Shown here piece by piece: positions 24,848 to 35,293 of a stretch of DNA of 64,000 nt (position 1 is the first letter of the stretch; every line of letters starts with the position of its first letter). A model generated the notes under the pieces. That model was not told the origin of the DNA, ran no database searches, and saw only the letters and a program-made list of their open reading frames with translations. A program made the translations under genes and the position numbers. Source of the DNA: Microthyrium microscopicum (Eukaryota > Ascomycota > Dothideomycetes > Microthyriales > Microthyriaceae); assembly GCA_010405405.1 (NCBI GenBank), contig MU004234.1, forward strand, positions 416,993 to 480,992, given 5' to 3'.

Positions 24848-25051
24848 TATTACGGATCCTCTCTATTAAAATCTCTTTATAAGATCTTTAGTATCCCTAT
24901 TACGTAATACTAAGGGCTTAGCGCCTAAGGTTTAGTTAGCATAGAGCTTATCTCCTACTGGCCCTAATCCCTCTTCTAGATTCTCTGTCTTAGTTTTCTT
25001 GAATTATATCTATATCTAGATCGTACCTCTTGTATCCGTAGCTTCCTAACA
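24848..25051 (+). repeat. Right LTR (204 bp)
   Basis: Direct copy of the left LTR, ending in cctaaca. A purine-rich tract (agagaggaaag) lies just before it, as expected for the plus-strand priming site. Confidence 0.9.
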
Positions 25052-25056
25052 AGTAT

Positions 25057-26384
25057 TTAGTATTAAAATTAAGTTAGGTAGCATTATACTCTTCCTTAGT
25101 TAAAGAGTAAACTACTTAATAATTTATTAATAAACTACCTTTAATAGAGAGCTAAAGAACTAACCTTTTACTAAATATCCTATATAGAATTCTTCTTTAC
25201 TAGTACTTTAAAATAACTAGGACTACCCTTTATATATTCCTTAGTTTTAAAGGCTAGTTTGAATTAGTAATAGATAGTTTTATTAAGGTAAAATAGGCAA
25301 ATAAGTTAAAGCGCTAGTAGGACCTAATTTAACGTATTCTTAAGGGCTTAATAATAATTAGTAAGCACAATATTTAGTAATTTAATACTACTATAACGCG
25401 CAGAATAATTAAACGCTTTAAGGGTTTAGATATAATTCTCTTCTAATTCACTCGTTATAAAATAAAACTCTAAAGAGAAGTATTTATTTACTAAATTAAT
25501 ACTAGTAAAGTAAAGAAGTAGCATTTTATATTTATTAGTACTATAGGTAGTATTTAATAATAAGATATTTAGATAAGCCTAATAGAGCTTTAATTATAAA
25601 AGTATAGCAAAGAAGATATATTATAAATAAAGCTCTAGAAATATAAGATATTTATAAACGAGTTTTTTATTAGCTTTAAGGTCTTAAATTAATACCTCTA
25701 TAAGTATTTTACTACCTAAATATTTAATTTAAGTACGTATCCACTAATTATAGATATTCTATAGAATTATTATAATAGCCTTATTTTTAATAAGCGTAGA
25801 ATATATCTACTTTAATTTTTAGCCCTATTCTATATAATTATTAATCTTTCTACTACTATTAATATATTTTAATACGTCTTAATAGTATTAAAGGTATCCT
25901 ATAGGATCTTAAGATAGAGGATAGTTATAATAATTAAGTTTAACTTTAATATTCTATATTTAGCTATTATTAATATCTACACACTGTTTAATAACGTATT
26001 AAAATAGGTATTCTACTTCTTTAGTAATAGGTTTTTATATTCTAAGAGAGATAAAGGGGCAGGTTAGGTATTAATCGTATTTAAGATAGTAGACGTAAAA
26101 GGAATTAGTATCTTTTTAAGTTTTAGATTACTTTTTAACTATAGCGTAATTATAAATTTTATTATAATTTTATATTACTTTGCAAGCTACTTTATAAGAG
26201 GAATAATCCTTACCGTCCGCGTATTATTTAATTACTATTTAGTAGAGTTATAGTTAAAGGAAGTGTTAGTAGATTTTAGTAAAGTAGTAGTAGAATTTTA
26301 CTAAAGGTAAGAAATAAAGTTAAGATTTTAGTAATATTAAGATAAGTAAGTATGCTTAGCGGCGCTAATCTTAATAAGTAGTAA
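25057..26384. mobile_element. Right internal arm of the TIR element, degraded
   Basis: AT-rich, RIP-mutated sequence between the LTR element and the right inverted repeat. A stop-ridden plus-strand reading around 25.3-25.7 kb has protein-like texture, but I could not assign it to any transposase. It is continuous with the left arm once the retroelement is subtracted. Confidence 0.55.
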
Positions 26385-26479
26385 AAAAAATATATTTATT
26401 TCCTATTTAGGACTAGCAGCTGATCTAGATTACTATAAAGGCGGGATAGTGTTTTTGGGGTGGCGGATTAACATTGGCC
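26385..26479 (-). repeat. Right terminal inverted repeat
   Basis: About 95 bp, reverse complement of the left end. It carries a single copy of the 22-bp unit that is doubled on the left. It retains CA/TG dinucleotides. Confidence 0.88.
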
Positions 26480-26488
26480 TTTCTATAA
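26480..26488. repeat. Right 9-bp target-site duplication
   Basis: The bases tttctataa, identical to the copy at 16271-16279. Confidence 0.88.
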
Positions 26489-26690
26489 CACTCTCTGAAC
26501 AAGAAACTGGCCCTAGTAGTTGGTCTCTGTGTGGAATTTGCCCCGTGATGGAAGAGGATGGATATATTGTGAGAGATTGCTTACCTTGTGTCATTGGGAA
26601 GCGAGCTGATCAGGTGCTGTTTGTCATTTCGTGAAGAGTACATTGGCATGGTGATTTCCTTGGGTCGTTATTCACACCCATTATGGTGCA

Positions 26691-26698
26691 TATAAAAA
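26691..26698 (+). promoter_or_regulatory. TATA box of first cysteine-rich gene
   Basis: The bases tataaaaa lie 125 bp before the ATG at 26816, in a GC-balanced leader containing pyrimidine stretches. The position is typical for a fungal core promoter. The call rests on sequence match and spacing only. Confidence 0.5.
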
Positions 26699-26815
26699 GC
26701 GGCCTTTCAAGGAATCTATTCATTTCTTTAGTCCCTAGACCTTGCATCAATCAACCAGTAACTCTGCAGCCAGCGCACAATATCTGCATTCTACAAACGA
26801 GTCTCTCAATTCAAC

Positions 26816-27025
26816 ATGTGTGAGGTCCATTATTACGTCTACCGTTGGTGCCGCCATCCGCATGATTACATCGGTATTCCACTTGATATAGACAATCATT
26901 CGCATAGCTGGGCAAGGTGTACAAAAGCGCTTGCCACACAACTTTTGTGTGAGCAAGTCAACCCATTTGACGAACAATATTGGCTGGACGGGTATTGTCC
27001 ATACTGTACTCAGATGAAGGCTTGA
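26816..27025 (+). CDS. Small cysteine-rich protein, copy 1 of 3
   Basis: Intronless, 69 residues. It starts MC and has the shared skeleton V-Y-R-x-C-x-H (VYRWCRH), a middle RCTKA-x-LLC pair, and W-x-D-G-x-C-x-x-C near the end (WLDGYCPYC). The residue after the first CxH cysteine is Arg where the two neighbours have Gly. The Cys/His spacing suggests a small zinc-binding fold, but this is inference. There is no signal peptide or membrane segment. It is the most diverged of the three tandem copies and lies 330 bp from the edge of the transposon island. I do not recognise a named family. Confidence 0.75.
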   Translation: MCEVHYYVYRWCRHPHDYIGIPLDIDNHSHSWARCTKALATQLLCEQVNPFDEQYWLDGYCPYCTQMKA

Positions 27026-27847
27026 TGCGATTATTTCTTCGTGGGTTGAAGCAGGATTTATCTGTAGTCGTTTTCATATGGAACAGTACTTCTCTTGCGA
27101 GACTATTTGATTCATCTAGATTCTAACAACTTCTTGCGTTGTTTATGGGCTTTTATAGTTGGCAAGTAGATGTCTGCCAACTGGAGAAGTTAAGGTGTTG
27201 TATACCTACCTAGTCATAATTGCAAATAGCTTATGTAGTATCATTTAAGCAGCTATATATCTGGGTATAAAGAAGTTCTTAATGCTATTTCCACATAAGA
27301 ACGATGGTCTCGATGCTACCAAACCTTTTGCTATATCATGAAATACATAGCTACCTAGTTAAAAAGAAAGACCTTTCTAAAATGGTGTTAATCTTCCTAT
27401 TCAATAAGATAAGTTTAGTTACATGTAGCTTAGTTTGACCTGGATTTTGCGACTAGGACAGTTGCTTACAACTACTAGATAGCCCAAATACTACTCCATA
27501 TTGATCATAGCAATGTACTTCTATGCATCTAAGTGTTTGGTAGTTCGAGATTCACTCTCTGGTAGTGGCTGCGTCTTCTTGTCACTACTGAGAAGTGTAT
27601 GTTAGTAGGTATCAGCACTCGCGCTTTAGACACTTTGAGGCTGCTTTGACGATGTTACGTTGAACACTCACCTTAGTAGACAGGTTAATGGCAGAAGAAG
27701 AGCAGGTATTAAGAAGTTGGATTTATGCCAGAACAGTAATCCAAATATGAACCACATCCCAGCAATCGTACAAGCCAATCAACTGTGATACATATCTATT
27801 CTCAGTATTAGACCGTCCTCTACACAATACAGTACTTACTTTTCAAG
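27026..27847. other. Spacer between cysteine-rich genes 1 and 2
   Basis: About 820 bp, somewhat AT-rich. No open frame carries the VYRxCxH or WxDGxCxxC marks, so no further copy is visible on either strand. Confidence 0.5.
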
Positions 27848-28048
27848 ATGTGTGTCGTCGCTGGAGCAGTCCATAGACAGTGTGGACACGCAGTAAGGCC
27901 AGTCTATTACAGCGAAGTCTGCCCATTAGCATCTCATAAAGAAGAGAAATGTGCAAAGCCAAAGCCGAAGATTTCGAACATGTGGGTCGATGGGCCATGT
28001 CCTGCTTGCCAGGTTAGTGTCACTAAGGTTGAAGGAACAGGAAATTAG
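27848..28048 (+). CDS. Small cysteine-rich protein, copy 2 of 3
   Basis: Intronless, 66 residues. It starts MC and contains VHRQCGH, then CPLASHKEEKC, then MWVDGPCPACQ. The same Cys and His positions as the flanking copies are kept, and it matches copy 3 best (CGH, CPxA, C, VDGxCxxC). It is small, soluble and has no export signal. The ATG follows a short A/C-rich leader (ttttcaagATG). Likely a tandem duplicate; function unknown. Confidence 0.78.
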   Translation: MCVVAGAVHRQCGHAVRPVYYSEVCPLASHKEEKCAKPKPKISNMWVDGPCPACQVSVTKVEGTGN

Positions 28049-28339
28049 TTATTGAAGCATCAGGCACGTAAATAGCTAAATGTTAAATTTTAAAGTACAT
28101 CTATAATCTACAAATACGAATGTCTCCCAGTGAAAATTTTAAATATGTATACTTGCCATGGCTTTAACCAGATTGCATAAAGTTAATGGCTAATGAACGT
28201 TTACAAAAAAGGGCGTCCTCATGGCATCAAGATGTACGGGTTTTACACATTCAACAAATCATCTCGCAATATCAGATTATCTTACTTGATCCAGCTGCCA
28301 GGTTTTCTTAACCACCTTACATAATCTTAATTCGTGATC

Positions 28340-28573
28340 ATGTGCATCACAAGTAGCCAAGTTTATCGCGACTGTGGACATCTGGCACCGGGTATGCCTG
28401 GCCATCCGGCACCGCAGGTATCTCCATGCCCTATTGCGAAGGAAACTGGCCAAATATGCCAGACGACATCAGAATGTCCATGGATGGTAGATGGAATATG
28501 TACTACTTGTAGAATGCGTATAAATGAGGAGTTCATCATCAAGTGGATGCCTGGGCCGCCACCCTATAGATAG
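28340..28573 (+). CDS. Small cysteine-rich protein, copy 3 of 3
   Basis: Intronless, 77 residues from the ATG at 28340. A longer reading would need a GTG start, and the ATG lines up with the MC start of the other two copies. It has VYRDCGH, a Pro/Gly insertion, CPIAKETGQIC, an extra Cys (SECPW), MVDGICTTC, and a 20-residue tail ending GPPPYR. It shares the Cys/His skeleton of copies 1 and 2. Function unknown; a small zinc-binding domain is the simplest guess. Confidence 0.78.
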   Translation: MCITSSQVYRDCGHLAPGMPGHPAPQVSPCPIAKETGQICQTTSECPWMVDGICTTCRMRINEEFIIKWMPGPPPYR

Positions 28574-28915
28574 AAAGCAGTGGAACAGCAGAATGAAGAC
28601 AACTCGGGCGCAAGAGCATGAGCTGTGGAAATGAGTGATTCAATGAATGAAGGGTTAGACAGAGACCAGTGATATAGTGAAGCTTAGTGTCAGCAACTAA
28701 TAAAACCATTTTTCTGAAGTGAGGAGTGTGAACTTTTAGAGCAGTGACTAAATGGCTTGAGCTGGTGGCCAACTACAGGAAGACCATTCGCAATTCATTT
28801 CTATTTACTCTGTGAGCGATTTAAGATACAAAACATACAAAGTGGGATGTGAGATTGATCACTTCGACGATAACAAGCCCCTGTGTGGAACTAAACTAAG
28901 TGAACCTGCGTACTA

Positions 28916-29118
28916 TCCCCTTGGCTGATGAAATTCGATCCTCCTTGCCTTGTGGCCTGATGCTGCCTAATACTGCCTAATACACCTCAAAAGTCACGGG
29001 AAGCCCTTTATTGCCGCGCGCCTAAAAGCTTGCTCGTGACTTTTGAGGCTGATTAGGCTAGATTAGGCCCAAGTGAGGCTGTCAGGCAAGGAGGATCGAA
29101 TTTCATCAGCCGAGGGGA
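28916..29118. mobile_element. 203-bp foldback (MITE-like) element
   Basis: Two long arms are inverted copies of each other. Each starts tcccc-tggctgatg (or cggctgatg) and runs through attcgatcctccttgcct, with weaker pairing inward, then pairs strongly again at cctcaaaagtcacg. The loop is about 35 bp. A TA dinucleotide borders each end (28914-28915 and 29119-29120), which would fit Tc1/mariner-type insertion. There is no coding capacity. Confidence 0.75.
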
Positions 29119-29256
29119 TAGAGATATCATCCGCCTAATGATACAGCTTGGATATCTGGCGTGTAGGAATCAAATATGTCAATCTCGAATGGTAATCATA
29201 TTAGAACTGTCTACTAAAATCCTGCATATCGTCATGAGTTTCTCGTCAGAGACCAT

Positions 29257-29631
29257 CTATTTCCATTGTCCAGCATCTCTTGAGCCCTTCGCAATACGAG
29301 CACCGCCATCTTGAACACCGTCGCCTACGGACTCAAGAGCATTGCCAACAGGCTGACCAACACCGCCCGTCACGCCAGTGACCGTCTCACCGAGACCGCG
29401 GCCTACAGCGCCTATCACAACGTCAGAATATAATGTAAAGGAACAGTAGTAGGGCCACATACCGACTACACCTCCAACAGTATTCGAGAGACCCGAGACG
29501 GTGTTTCCGACGGCAGTGGTAACGCCTTTGGCAACGCCCTAAAGTATGGTTAGCCTCAAAGCTAGGAGCTAGTGTTGAGTTAGGAGACGGTAACGTACAG
29601 TAGCTCCGGTGTCATTGTTGTTCAAAGTCAT
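29257..29631 (-). CDS. Small Gly/Val-rich protein
   Basis: Three exons (29631-29599, 29538-29463, 29411-29257) give 87 residues. After an Asn-rich start (MTLNNNDTGAT), the chain is a run of glycine/valine/threonine amphipathic segments of about 11-15 residues (KGVTTAVGNTVSGLSNTVGG, GRGLGETVTGVTGGVGQPVG), ending in SVGDGVQDGGARIAKGSRDAGQ. Such repeats resemble LEA-like or lipid-surface-binding helices; this is a guess from composition. The two introns (59 and 51 nt) have good GT/AG ends, and all three exons share the repeat character, which supports the model. Confidence 0.75.
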
Positions 29632-30931
29632 TTTTATGTGTGTATGATGTGGTTGTGGGTGAAAGATATGTTGTGTTTTGAGGAATGATGTTGTTTCGAT
29701 TGAACTTATAATCTTCAAGACATTTGCACTTGCTTTTATGCTCGGGAGTGTACAGACAAGGCTGAACTGACGTCATTTTCATCCTCAGCCTTGTTGCTTG
29801 TTTGCAGCTGACATGCGTGGACACTGATGACTGGCTACATGGTACAAGGTCAAAGATAGTACCTGGTTGGTCAGTATCAAGGTCAGATCGAGAATGCTTT
29901 GAGGTGGATCAGATCTAAGATGCTAACTAGGTATGTCAACGGGTATGTTTTAACTTCGATGCGTAACCGATCCAGATCTTATATGCAGTCCCTCTGATGA
30001 ATATCGTCTTTTGATAGTATCCATATGATATGGCTTCATACAATAGTAAGTATGTAGGTTCGCTATCAGTGAATAGCAACATCATACGAACCAAACAACC
30101 GGGTTTTTGCCACAACCCTGTTTCATATAGATGAACGTCTGCCTGCGGCATCGAAATCCAAGAAGCCGCGGCCACGAATCCCTCAACCACTTTGGGCCCT
30201 GAGCTTGACCAATCCGATAACGGAAAAACTTTGATTCTCCAGAAATATCTACATATAGGTACTGAGGATGCGCAGCCAGGTACACGAAATGAACCGGGGA
30301 ACCGAAGAACTCGATACGAACAAGTGTATATCCAATTAAGGGAAACCAAGCTTTGCCAACTGACATCTTTGATAGTTGAGCAATAACAAAACCGAAGAAA
30401 GCTACCAAGAGTTCTAATTCGGTAGTGATATGATCGTCGAAAACGAGGTTCTCGCCCCATCATCACCTATACAGATTCCAAATATGCATGTTCGACGGCA
30501 AAAACCCTGGCTGCCCCAAGCCTTCGTTTCGCCAGAATAGTGCTTCCAGGGTCAATATGGAACCGGACATATAGCACGACTAAATTACATTAACATTGCG
30601 GGCTAAGTGGTCATAAACCCCACCAGTCACGACAAGTCCTCTCACCAACCGTGTGTGGAGATGTGCGCCTGGATATGAGTATTGCTCTCCACGTCTTCCC
30701 CTATTCTCCGTCGACCGCCCAAGCTCGGGTCTCTTGCGCACGCATAGAGACTTGCCGATTTTCCCTTCTTCGAGATAGTCCGACTTTATAAAACCCCACA
30801 AATGGATGGCCTAGGAACGATCGGCGCATTTTGATACGAAGCTGTCTTGTTGACTGGATAATGCGGCCTCGCGGGTGTGATTCTTCTTGTACCAGGACTC
30901 TGCTGTTTGCGCGGCCTACCTTTGCAGAGGC
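29632..30931. other. Intergenic region with doubtful ORFs and a TATA box
   Basis: The leftward frames 29936-30466 and 30082-30408 overlap and look protein-like in complementary halves (see finding), but no complete gene can be built. On the plus strand tttataaaa at about 30785-30793 lies about 145 bp upstream of the glycosidase ATG and is a plausible TATA box. Confidence 0.4.
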
Positions 30932-33134
30932 ATGGCGTGGGTCAGTCTGCTTCTGGGATTGATCGTCTTGAAGGGCCAGGTCTCTGCGCAGGATCGTCGG
31001 TGTTGGAGAGATACCAAGTGTACGGGTCCTGCTGCGCGTTCCTTTGAGGGTCCTTGGAGCTCGAATATCTATGCGCCAAAGTCAAGAACTGTTCCGCCGC
31101 AACGCGTTCTGGATACAAAGGGGAAGGTGGTGTCTTCGAGCTTTTCGAGTAGCGCGGCAAGTTTGAAAGGCAATGGAAGTACAATCGTTCTGGACTATGG
31201 GATCGAGGTTGGGGGAATTGTGCAGTTGGAGTTTACAGCTAGTGGCAATACTTCGATAGGACTGGCCTTTTCCGAATCAAGAAACTGGATTGGTCAATGG
31301 TCTGATTCTTCCAATGGGCGTTTCAGAGGACCCGATGGCGCTATATATGCGGATGTTACTGGCGCGAGTACGAAGTGGACCATGCCTGATAAGTCCCATC
31401 GTGGCGGATTTCGATACTTGACGCTGTTTCTGAAAGACCCTGATAACAACAATACGAGTGTGAAGTTCTCTGCCGTGAACGTTGAGATTGGATTTCAACC
31501 AACCTGGTCGGACCTTACGGCATATCAAGGGTATTTCCATTCCAGCGATGACCAGTTGAACAAGATCTGGTATGCCGGAGCGTACACGCTCCAGACGAAC
31601 TGTGTCCCTACAAAAACTGGACGATATGTGCCCATGCTGGCGAGGGGATGGGCGAATAATGCGACTCTCGGACCTGGAGATACAATAATTGTCGACGGAG
31701 CGAAGCGAGATCGAGCAGTGTGGCCTGGCGATATGGGGATAGCAGTCCCTTCCAGTTTCTTCAGCACTGGAGATTTAGACAGTGTTAAGAATGCTTTGCA
31801 AGTAATGTTTGATACCCAAGTAAGTTCGATTCTATCCTTTCTCGTCTCAGCTGCTAACATATCAAAGATGAAAGACGGCGCTCTTTACGAGGCAGGACCT
31901 CCATTATTGCAGAAAAACAGCGATAGTATGTTTCCCCAAGCTGAGTGTCGATCGCCATACTGACTGAGTTCCAGCTTACCATATGTGGACCCTAATCGGT
32001 ACTTATAACTACATTCTTTATTCCGACGATCAAGACTTCCTAGACAAGAACTGGGTGAAATACCAGGCCGCCATGGACTACATTACCAAAAAGATCAATT
32101 CCAAAGGCCTTCTTGATGTTACGGGCAAACGTGACTGGGCCCGCCTGAATCAAGGTGGCCAGAACAGTGAAGCATCCCTACTCATGTATCAGACTCTGCG
32201 CACCGCAGCTCGGCTGGCCTCATGGAAGGGTGGCATAGCGTCCAGCACGCGAACGAACTTTGCCTCGCGTGCCCAGACCGTAAACACCGCGGTGAATTCG
32301 CACTTGTACGATGCAAACGTCGGTGCAATCCGGGACTCTGTCGAACGCCCCGCTCTATATCCCCAGGATGCCAACTCGATGGCAGTGCTCTTCGGCGCAG
32401 TGCCAGCAGATCGCGCGCGTAACATCAGCCGTGCGTTGACAAAGAACTGGACACCTATCGGAGCAGAGACACCGGAGCTACCAGGTAATATCAGTCCTTT
32501 CATCTCGAGCTTCGAAGTGCAAGCGCACTTTACGCTAGGCGAGACAGCGCGGGCACTGGATCTGGTGCGGCGTACATGGGGCTGGTATCTGATGCACGAG
32601 GCTGGTACACAGAGCACGATGATTGAAGGATATCGAACAGATGGAAGCTTTGGATATCGAAGTGAGCGTGGATATTCGAACGACCCCAGCTATGTCAGCC
32701 ACGCACATGGCTGGTCAACCGGCCCCACAAGTGCTCTAACGAATTTCATAGCGGGCATCGATATCTCAGAACCTGCAGGACGACGATGGAGTGTGAGGCC
32801 GCAATTTGGGATCCTACAATTTGCAGAGGCAGGCTTTACAACCAAGTTGGGCCGATTTCGTACAAAATGGGAGAAAGTTGGTAAAGTGGGCGGTTACCAT
32901 ATCGCAATTGACACGCCTGCTGGAACAAAGGGTGTGGTGTTGTTGCCCAATATGTCTGGGAAGAATGTTGTGACTCTGGTCAATGGAACCGCAGCACAAG
33001 GAAAGCAACTCGACAATGGGCTTGAGGTTCAATTAGCAGGCGGCATCTGGAACATCACGGTGAGATCCACCGATGAGCCACCACCTGCGGATCCAGGATG
33101 GTTTGGCGGCCTATTCGGCAGTTCTCGTAAATAA
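30932..33134 (+). CDS. Secreted alpha-L-rhamnosidase-like glycosidase (GH78-type)
   Basis: Three exons (30932-31819, 31868-31925, 31975-33134) give 701 residues. The start is the ATG at 30932, which opens a clear signal peptide (MAWVSLLLGLIVLKGQVSA). An N-terminal beta-sandwich region is followed by the six-hairpin catalytic domain with the GH78 block VDGAKRDRAVWPGDMG, YHMWTLIGTYNYIL, DVTGKRDWARLNQGGQNSEA and HEAGTQSTMIEGYR. The conserved Asp/Arg/Glu residues typical of inverting rhamnosidases appear present. GH78 enzymes remove terminal rhamnose from pectin side chains or flavonoid glycosides; the substrate here is inferred. The C-terminus is a beta-sandwich and a short Pro/Gly tail. Confidence 0.88.
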
Positions 33135-33305
33135 CTTTGATACTTAAACCTTTTAATAACAAATCTATAACTCATGAGCCACGAAAATCTCCGTGAGATT
33201 CGTTGTTGATAACTAAGGCTACTAGTAGATGTAGATGTTGATGATCAAGGGAGAGTGCCATAGATGAAGAGTGTAATAAGCACTTGATATCTATGGCTTT
33301 TGTAC

Positions 33306-35024
33306 TCATGCAATCTCTCCCTCGCTCTTTTCACCGTCGTCAATTCTGGACTTTTCCAACTGGGTTCTGAGACCGCTTCGATCTAGATTCATCGCCCGTT
33401 CAATCTCCATTTCTTCTTCGCGGAGTCGGCTCTTTCCAAAAGACTGGGCACGGTGCTGCTGCTTCTTGGTCTCTTGAACCTTTCGCTCTCTTTCCAGTAG
33501 TGCTTGCTCTCGACGTTGACGTTCTTTACGCTTCGCGGATAGCAAGGCTTCTTCCTTGGCACTCAAGGCATTTTCTGGGGGAGGTGGTCGTGTTTTGATC
33601 CAAGTCTCGATCAGAGGATCCCGCGTCGAGGGTGCGACTGAGATAAACCTTAAATCGGTTGTGAGAAATGAGGGGAGCTCGTCTATTGAGGTATTTCGAT
33701 TAATAGCCGAGATTGGAAAGGTCTTGAGAAAGGATGAAAGATCAGTTGTCAGAGTTCTGCTGGGCAGTTGAAGTCGTTTGACATATTCGCGATAGAGTTT
33801 TTCGCGATCTTTTTCTGGAAGTTTACTGTCTTTCATGACAGATTCTTTTCGATATTTCCGTTTGAACTCTGGCCAGTAAAGCTTGGTTGAAGCATGATCC
33901 TGTAGGAAAGCCAGGTAAGGAAACTTGGGGTCCTTTTTCGCTTCCTTTTCTCTAGCTTCTTTTCGCTCTTGAATCTTGTTTCGTGACCATTCGTCCCAAG
34001 CTTCTCGTCTAGACTTCATGTTCGGCAGTGCAGTATATCTCGAATCCTCGATGACGGCGCCCTCCTCTATGATCTTGTCCCAAGTCTTGAACGGATTTAT
34101 CCTGAAGTCTTCCAAAAGGTCGAAAAAGAGGGTTTTCGAGTCTTCTTCAGACAAGGGATCGATGTCATCGCCTTCCTCGAGCTCGTTTTCGAAATCGTAG
34201 TCATCCATTCCATCAAGCTCAGCTGCGAGATCATCCTCGTTAAACTCTATCGGTCCTTCCGGTTGGATTTCTTCCACTCTTGCTCGTTTTGCAGGGCCTT
34301 CGGCATTATCCTCATCCTCATCGTCCGTTACTTCGGTGTACTCGCTTGAGTTGCCATCTTCCTCCTCATTGGCTGCATCCTCAAGCTCCTTTCTCTGGGC
34401 TTCCTCTTCTTCATCGTCCCTTTCTTCCTCACTTGCTTCACCGCGCTCCTTCCGCTCTTTGCGTTCTCTTTCTATGCGATCAAACTCTATCACGCCTTTC
34501 AAGACATCTTCCGGAAACCGCCAAAGACTCTCGCCTGTTTCTGTGTTATGTACAAATCGTCTTTTCAGTTTCGTCACAATCAGGATCCAGGGTTTGTAGC
34601 CTGGAATATCATGTCTGTGCTTCGGGCGATCTTGTGGCTCGGGGCGTCGTTGATGGTGCTGGCCACCGCGTCCACCTCTTGAACCTCCACTACCGCCTCT
34701 TGAACCTCCAAAGTCTTGGCCGAAATTTGATTGCGCGAAGCCAGCGGCAAATTGACCAGAGCCGTAACTGGGTATAGGGATTGGGGCGACTAAACGAGGT
34801 GCTTCTGCGACGGGTTTCGTATATGTGGACTTTTTGGTTTCGGCGTGATAGTAGTAGGTGTGGCCTATCTGATGTTAGGTACTATCACCAATGCTCATCT
34901 ACATAACGGAGAACTTACCACTCGGAGCTTTGTGTTCAGTCCAGCCAGGCAGTAGATCGGAGGTGGACTGGGGCGCTGAGCCTTGCGCACCAGGCTTTTG
35001 GGCGTTATGCGTTGACTTGAGCAT
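33306..35024 (-). CDS. WW/FF-domain pre-mRNA splicing-type protein (Urn1/TCERG1-like)
   Basis: Two exons (35024-34919 and 34864-33306) give 554 residues. The first WW domain spans the 54-nt intron (LLPGWTEHKAPSGHTYYYHA). A Gly/Arg segment with GGSRGG and RGGRGG follows, then a second WW-like unit (PWILIVTKLKRRFVHNTETG..SLWRFP). Next come a long acidic and coiled stretch and FF-like helices (TLFFDLLEDFRINPFKTWDK, then AFLQDHASTKLYWPEFKRKY). The tail is Arg/Glu-rich. This arrangement matches the small WW-FF proteins such as yeast Urn1 that associate with the spliceosome; that role is inferred from architecture. Confidence 0.85.
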
Positions 35025-35293
35025 TGCTATCTCGGACGAAGAGAAAAGCGATGATCACAAGCAAGTTGGCGCAGAGTCGAGAAGATGCGAACGTAAATTT
35101 TTGGACAGGGTTGAAGGATTGAAGTTGAAAGCAAAGTCTTGGCGAGGCTGGCTTTTTGAACGCGCACGACGAAGCTTGCCTGCTCTCAGTGCCTGTGCAC
35201 CACAATCCCGCCTTCACCATCTCAACAATTCCCCATCCCTCTTCTGGTTGTTTCTACTTCTTCACTCATCAAGTAGACCTCCAGTAACTTACC

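Larger units (their letters stand above)
17706..25051 (+). mobile_element. Ty3/Gypsy chromovirus retrotransposon, RIP-inactivated
   Basis: A 7,346-bp element with two 204-bp LTRs and 5-bp duplications. Conceptual reading on the plus strand through stops at former Gln and Trp codons shows the order gag-like region (about 18.4-20.3 kb, with a Lys/Asp-rich tract near 20.05 kb), protease-like segment (about 20.59-20.9 kb), reverse transcriptase (about 21.25-22.1 kb, start with a VYVDYRGLNE-like block and a YLD box near 21.80 kb), RNase H (about 22.2-22.6 kb), and integrase (about 22.95-24.2 kb, DFAIALP-like core near 23.38 kb). A chromodomain-like tail lies at about 24.29-24.5 kb. That order is diagnostic of Ty3/Gypsy chromoviruses. 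No frame is intact, so it cannot encode a working protein. Confidence 0.9.
16280..26479. mobile_element. TIR DNA transposon (Mutator-like by TSD), RIP-mutated, with nested retrotransposon
   Basis: The element is 10,200 bp between two copies of a 9-bp duplication. Both ends start ggccaatgttaatccgccac when read inward, and the inverted repeat extends about 95-117 bp. Removing the nested LTR element and its duplicated 5 bp leaves about 2.85 kb. A 9-bp duplication and long inverted repeats are typical of Mutator-like elements; this assignment is inference, because no transposase domain could be read through the mutations. The interior is strongly AT-rich and almost lacks CpA and TpG, with TpA in excess and CpG kept. 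That is the classic RIP pattern. All frames are full of stops. Confidence 0.85.

Noticed and set aside
16280-26479. Centromere-like or mitochondrial AT-rich insert
   Set aside because: Exact target duplications, terminal repeats, LTRs and a pol-like domain order explain the block as nested transposons.
26449-26634. Plus-strand frame of 61 residues with two CxxC pairs next to the island
   Set aside because: Its start lies inside the right terminal repeat and its Cys spacing does not fit the neighbouring family. It may be chance or a relic.
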